From contig CM075853.1 in NCBI GenBank assembly GCA_037975125.1, positions 54,889,091-54,953,090 on the forward strand: a stretch of DNA of 64,000 bases. Direction: 5' to 3'. Origin of the DNA: Latrodectus hesperus. Lineage: Eukaryota > Arthropoda > Arachnida > Araneae > Theridiidae. Below, one piece after another: positions 59,158-64,000 of the stretch; positions within the stretch are counted from its first letter, which is position 1; every line of letters begins with the position of its first letter. A program made the position numbers and the translations under genes. The notes below the pieces were generated by a model. That model was not told the origin of the DNA. It saw only the letters and a list, made by a program, of their open reading frames with translations, and did not search any database.

Positions 59158-61735
59158 GAAATCACTGTAATCTATTATTTTTCCCCTCAAATTAAAAATC
59201 TAACGTAAGAAAGTTGTTGCTTCCATTATTCGGAAAATTATTTCAAATAAATTTTTTGACACTACGTAGCGTACAACCTAAAATTCGAATTTAGGCATTT
59301 GAACATCCACAATACCTTTACCTCCTACAAAATAAAAGCGAGTTAATGTTTCATGCAAACATGAATAATAAGTTTGAGAAGTTCCAGCACGAATTTTATT
59401 CATTTATTCATGCATATGTGAACATTGACAGATAATAAATTTCAATTTATGAAACAAGAGATACAATTTAACTCTTTCTTTACACATACCCACACAAACA
59501 TATATATACATTGTTTATTACTTTATAAAAGCAAAGATAACGGAGGCATTCATATTACTTTTGATCCCGCTTAAAACAAAGAAATCAGTTTACACTATTA
59601 CGAATAAAACAAATCCCAAGTACTGACCACTAATTTCTATGATTCTCTACTTCCAAAAATAAGTTAAAATATCTGTAAAATTTTTGTCGATCAAGTTGAG
59701 ATGAATAATTTATTACTATCACATACACGATTATTTATACTAATTTTGATAAAAGTATTCATTATTTCAAAAATATTTTATATCACATGCATTTATACAA
59801 CGTACATTTATCACATTCAAACTTCTTCAACAGTAAATACATCTACCAAGCATAAATTTAAGTTTGACAATCTATTTTAAAATCAATTTACGATCTATTT
59901 TAAAATTATTATAAAGTATTGATACGTTTCAGATGAATAGAAAAAAAAGTATTTTTACGAGGATTTGGGAAAACAATTCCAGATGTCACGAAAACGCATC
60001 TTTGAATGAAAAGAGTCGTAAAAATTCTTGACAAACAACTTCAGTCTCGCAAGAATTTTGCCGTCTCGGTTAAAAGAGTACCAAGTGTGTCAAATCACAA
60101 GAACAGAGGAAGAAAATTTTCTTTTTGAATGAAATCATTCTGAGAGAAAATCCATTTTTATTTAAATGGTTTAAGTATTATGAATTGAGAAAGAAATGAG
60201 TTCAACGAGTTAAAGGGGAAAAAATGAAATTGGAAGGTTCTTAAAAAAAAAGGAAATGAATATCGTGAAATAAAGAATAACGCAGATGGATTTTATGTAA
60301 ATAAGAGAAATTTATCTTTAAAAAGTATCTTTATGAAATAATTCATCTGAAAACTTAAGAGTAGTATCACGAAATATTCGATTTAAAAAAAAAAAGGAAA
60401 TTAATGCTTTTTTTCCCCAATGTTTCGGGAAAATGGACACGTTCATCTCGTCACGATATTTCATGCATTTTCTCATACTACTCTATTCACAAAAATGTAA
60501 AACTGACGAATGAATTTTGAAAAAAAAAGTCGTTTTTATAAACTTTAACTATTAGCTGTCAGCTCGACGATATTTAGTATCACTCAAGAACATATACTTC
60601 CAAATTTATCGACGATTAACTAGTCTTGTATTGAAATGAAAATACTAAATAAAAATGATGAGAATAAAATTGAGAAATTCATTTAACAAAACCTGAAAAA
60701 AAAACAATAAAACAGGACTTTTTATATTTTCTAATGTATTAAAAAAATGCATTATTGATTAAATTGGAAACATAAAATAAATTCCAATACATTTTTTATA
60801 TCCAATAAAGCATTTCTCTCCTTACTCATGACCAATTTCAGTTTTAATAGATATTTTTATTGCAATGTTATTGTAGAAATACGGCGTAATATACCGTATG
60901 ACTGGAAAGCTCATGATGTAATGGGATCGAGGTTAACACACAATATAATGCGTTGAGAGTAATTGACTATAGTGAAAGATTAATGAGCCATTTCTTTTCC
61001 CAAAAGATTTTTATGTTGGAACAATATTTGAAAAAAGAAAATAGGAGTAGTGTTTTATGCCGCAAATCTTTTAAGTTACATTACAAACGGGGAGAAATTT
61101 TAAAATTTTGCGCTAATGAATGTTATGTGTATTTCAATATACTTTTTTCTGAAACAGCTTGTTTAATTCTGTTTAAGAACAAATGTACAATCCAAAAAAT
61201 CATCAAATGAATATTCTCAATATAACAACAAAATGAAATGTCTGCTCTATTTATTTGTCACAAATATGATATCAGTCGTGTTCAGATAAATCAACTTTGA
61301 TCAGTGAAACTGCTGAAAAAAATTTCCTGCTACCTTATTTCTATAAATACATGCGTCATTCGGCTTTAGGAATCCAGGAGGTCTATTTGATATTCGTTAT
61401 CTTATCAAGTGCCGGTTAAAACTCGTATAACGTATGCAAGAATTCTCTTCAAATATCATTTGAATAGTAACATTTTATTTTTTTAATGCAACAGAAATTC
61501 CGATATTTAAACGAAATACAGAAATACCAACGGATACAGATGGTTATTAAAATAGAAACACTAGTGAATTAAAATGACTTATAAATGCGTTTTGTAAACA
61601 TTATATAAGCCTATTTGCCTTATAATATATATACACATTCAATGAAAAGTACGTATCAAGGTATAAATAAATTACTTTAGTGAAATTGTGTAGTCTTGGA
61701 TATTTGTCAAAATAATAAAACGCCAGACTTAATAA
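59158..61735. other. Non-coding DNA, nothing recognised
   Basis: AT-rich, CpG-normal. An 85-codon plus frame at 60953-61210 has no recognisable domain, only a few Cys and Lys residues, and no splice context. Confidence 0.4.
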
Positions 61736-61739
61736 TTTC

Positions 61740-62120
61740 ATAGGGGCCCAAATTGTTGAGCACACTTAGCTGGAGCAACCATAGCTGAAAAATCTTAGTT
61801 TTGGAAGCATTTCTAGAGAAATGGTGTCTTAAAGTCTTCACAAGCGTGGTAATATAAGCACGAAAAAGTAAAATAATGCACAGATAAAGATTCTGAGAGA
61901 GCGGCAGGTTTTAAAGCGGATTAACTAAAAAGAAAACAATTGTAGCCAAAATGACTAGCTGCACTACATCAGCTTCTGGATTCGGCAATTTCAAGCTACA
62001 ATTATGAGGCACATTCATGGACAGAACGTTCACAATCTCACAGAGCAGCGATTTCCAAGTCTCGAGCCACAAAATATGTGAGACATGAACAGAGGGGCCT
62101 CAATCACAAAACCTAATTGA
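61740..62120 (+). pseudogene. Tc1-like transposase remnant (N-terminal domain)
   Basis: The plus frames with slips give R-E-R-Q-V-L-K-R-I-N, then Q-F-Q-A-T-I-M-R-H-I-H-G-Q-N-V-H, and P-S-L-E-P before a stop. This follows the pattern L-K-R-I ... T-V-R-R-x-L-H ... K-P of the second DNA-binding helix set in Tc1 proteins. The catalytic core is absent. Old and inactive; the match is by eye. Confidence 0.4.
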
Positions 62121-63665
62121 CTGTAAGCAAAAGACAATTAAAAATAATAAATAATCTCTGTAAATTTTCTACACAATAAACATTTTAATAGCGATAAGAA
62201 AAAAATTAAGCTTGATTTTTCAACTTAAAGAAACATTTCAATTTTCCAACGACTTTTTTTTTCAGGTACATGTCACTTTTTAATTCAAAATATAAGCTTT
62301 TACTTAAAATTATGAAATTCAATTGTTCTATAAGATCATTTAAATAAATGAGAGACAAGAGGATAAATGATTTCAAGCATATTTGCATATAAAAAGCCTA
62401 TTTGATATTATAAGGTACACATGAACCTTTTCCAAATATTTTATATTGTTCACAGATACGATATTCATGCCCATTGTATGTATAAAATACCTATTGTATA
62501 TATTTTTTTATTGATCAATCTAAGAAGAATCGAGTCTCTAACTCTCCATTGCGTAAAAAGTGATCCAAATTTTATCTTATGCTAGGATTGATGCATCAAA
62601 GATCTCAGGCACTTGTCATAAGACATTCTTTTAACCAGGAAATACGACGCATATACCGTTAAACTGACACTTCGTCGTTTCATATTATTCCTTCAATTAT
62701 TTCACATTGTATCGTAAAAGCACCTTAAGTTCACTACTTTAACGACAGCACAAAAGGCTATTTAAATAGAAAATCTAAAAAAGAGAAAGGCATTGATGCC
62801 AAAAATATTCGCTTTTCTATTCTCTACTAGGTAAAGTCCCTAACTTTTATCATTTTGCGAAATATTTATTAGAACTGAACTCTTGTTTAAAGAAATACAG
62901 GTGACTTAGACTTTTAAGTAACAAAAATGTATTAAGCAGTTTTTTTATTTTTTTATTATTATTATTATTGTTGGAAAATCGTGTTACTCGGGGAAATATT
63001 TTCCCCAATCAGTCACAAATGTACTAGATTTTCTATTGCCAAAATGAAAACAGATTTTTCAAATACTTTTGTATTATCGTGATCTAGTATTGAGACAGCG
63101 GTTTTCTAATTTCGATCTCAACCACAATTGCACGGGAAATGGGGAAGGAAAAGAATCATTCGTAAAGTTACGATGATTTATAACCTAAATGTGAAACCAC
63201 TTCAAAGAAAGAAGTAACTTTTCGCGCTAGTAAACGAATGGAAAAAAAAAGGTAATTTCTGACTTTATGAAGCAAGAAAGATTGCGACAGTCAACAGGAA
63301 TTAAACAATGAGCGAACCTACGTCAGGGATTGAAAAACCCTTTAAAAGAAAGAGGAAATTGATTGAATGATGATAAACAGCTCAAGCAGATTCCTTGTTT
63401 TATCAAAAAAATTGCTAAAAAGATTAAAAGTAGCTAATGGAATTTTAAGTTGCTTTCAAAATAAAAATAAAAAATTCCTTTGCTTTTTGTTAAATTATAT
63501 ATCACTCAATATTTTTATAAACTGCCTCAGAATAACACAAATGCACTTTTTTCTTCCCTTGGTCAAAATTATCAATTTTGCTCATCAGCAAAAAAGTTAA
63601 GAATACAGAACTTTCGATACTAAATTTAAATGTGAAATTTTTTTCATTACCCATGACACGTATAT
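62121..63665. other. Non-coding DNA, nothing recognised
   Basis: Short frames at 62206-62388 (minus) and 63367-63600 (plus) have no domain. An ATTATTATTATT run lies near 62955. No element assigned. Confidence 0.4.
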
Positions 63666-63667
63666 GT

Positions 63668-63845
63668 GATTAACATAGTGTATGTCCAGGAATCGAATCC
63701 TGGTTTGGGCATGGATGTTTCCTTTCGCTTTTGGGTCGAAAATAGCACCCTCACTAGGTACCCCACTATAATAAGAAGTCATCACCTTCGTCCCTTGTAA
63801 CGCTGATTCGGAAAAATCCTATGGGCAACCGGGCATTAGGAGATA
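63668..63845 (+). repeat. tRNA-derived SINE, 5'-truncated
   Basis: Starts inside the tRNA-like head: GGAATCGAATCCTGG carries a usable box B, and box A is missing. Next comes TTTGGGCATGGATGTTTCC, sharing GGGCATGGATGTTT with the copy at 12.9 kb and GCATGGATGT with the one at 46.35 kb, then a distinct body to about 63845. A minus frame at 63597-63785 is a shadow. Confidence 0.6.
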
Positions 63846-64000
63846 AAAAAATTAAAGCTTTTCATTAGACTTCAGAGGTACTCCTGAATAAATCGCTAGT
63901 TGAATCCATGAAAATTTAAAAAATGTAATAGTGGAAAAACTGAAAAATAAAAAACTCAGATCGCAATTCTGTGAATTTGGAGTAAAAAGATATTAGAAAC

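Noticed and set aside
1..64000. CRISPR arrays, operons or prokaryotic-type gene clusters
   Set aside because: No spaced direct repeats or tightly packed frames; gene structure is clearly eukaryotic with spliced exons.

Overview
The window is a stretch of very AT-rich eukaryotic (animal) genomic DNA with long introns, many dinucleotide microsatellites and a dense, mostly decayed load of transposable elements. The best anchor is a formin of the FMNL/Frl family on the minus strand. I reconstructed 25 coding exons (47777 down to 15942) whose splice phases all join into one open frame of 984 codons plus a stop. Gene content, AT bias and repeat types (Tc1/mariner, piggyBac, Ty3/Gypsy, tRNA-derived SINEs) fit an arthropod. 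A spider or other arachnid is plausible, but that is inference from overall style and is not demonstrated.

Layout. 1-1449: the 3' end of a Ty3/Gypsy retroelement (integrase end, polypurine tract, 3' LTR with 30-bp tandem repeats in U3), abutting an (AT)n tract. 1536-5229: intergenic, with a CpG-normal block around 3.5-4.5 kb holding a TATA box and a possible short first coding exon. 5230-5808: an intact, uninterrupted plus-strand gene recognisable as YAE1 (deca-GX3 protein). 5809-about 15.1 kb: AT-rich intergenic DNA with three diverged copies of one tRNA-derived SINE family (6.48, 9.82 and 12.91 kb), a Tc1-like scrap (7.7-8.0 kb) and unidentified exon-like sequence at 9071-10245. 15.1-47.8 kb: the FMNL/Frl gene, coding for most of the GBD/FH3 armadillo region, a coiled coil, FH1 polyproline, the whole FH2 actin-assembly domain and the C-terminal DAD. 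Its introns carry an internally deleted piggyBac (20028-21644), a MITE (23877-24639) and a partial relative, mariner and Tc1 remnants, two plus-strand Tc1-like pseudogenes (36.4-38.3 kb) and a young SINE with 14-bp target duplications (46340-46652). 47.8-64 kb: DNA upstream of the first exon found, probably a long 5' intron plus flanking sequence. It holds an NRF-1/Ewg-type palindrome (49487-49498), decayed non-LTR RNase H sequences on the minus strand, two more SINEs, perfect hairpins and a less AT-rich island at 55.8-56.4 kb.

How it fits together. YAE1 (plus) and Frl (minus) are convergent. CpG dinucleotides are scarce across both gene bodies and normal outside them, which is what germline gene-body methylation with unmethylated 5' regions would leave. 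Transposons that stand out as CpG-rich inside the depleted block are probably the younger insertions. I found no tRNA or rRNA gene, no CRISPR array and no convincing novel multi-gene system. The most useful leads are the CpG landscape with the NRF-1-type site, the shared core of the SINE families, the orphan exon pair at 9-10 kb, and splice-relevant features inside Frl.
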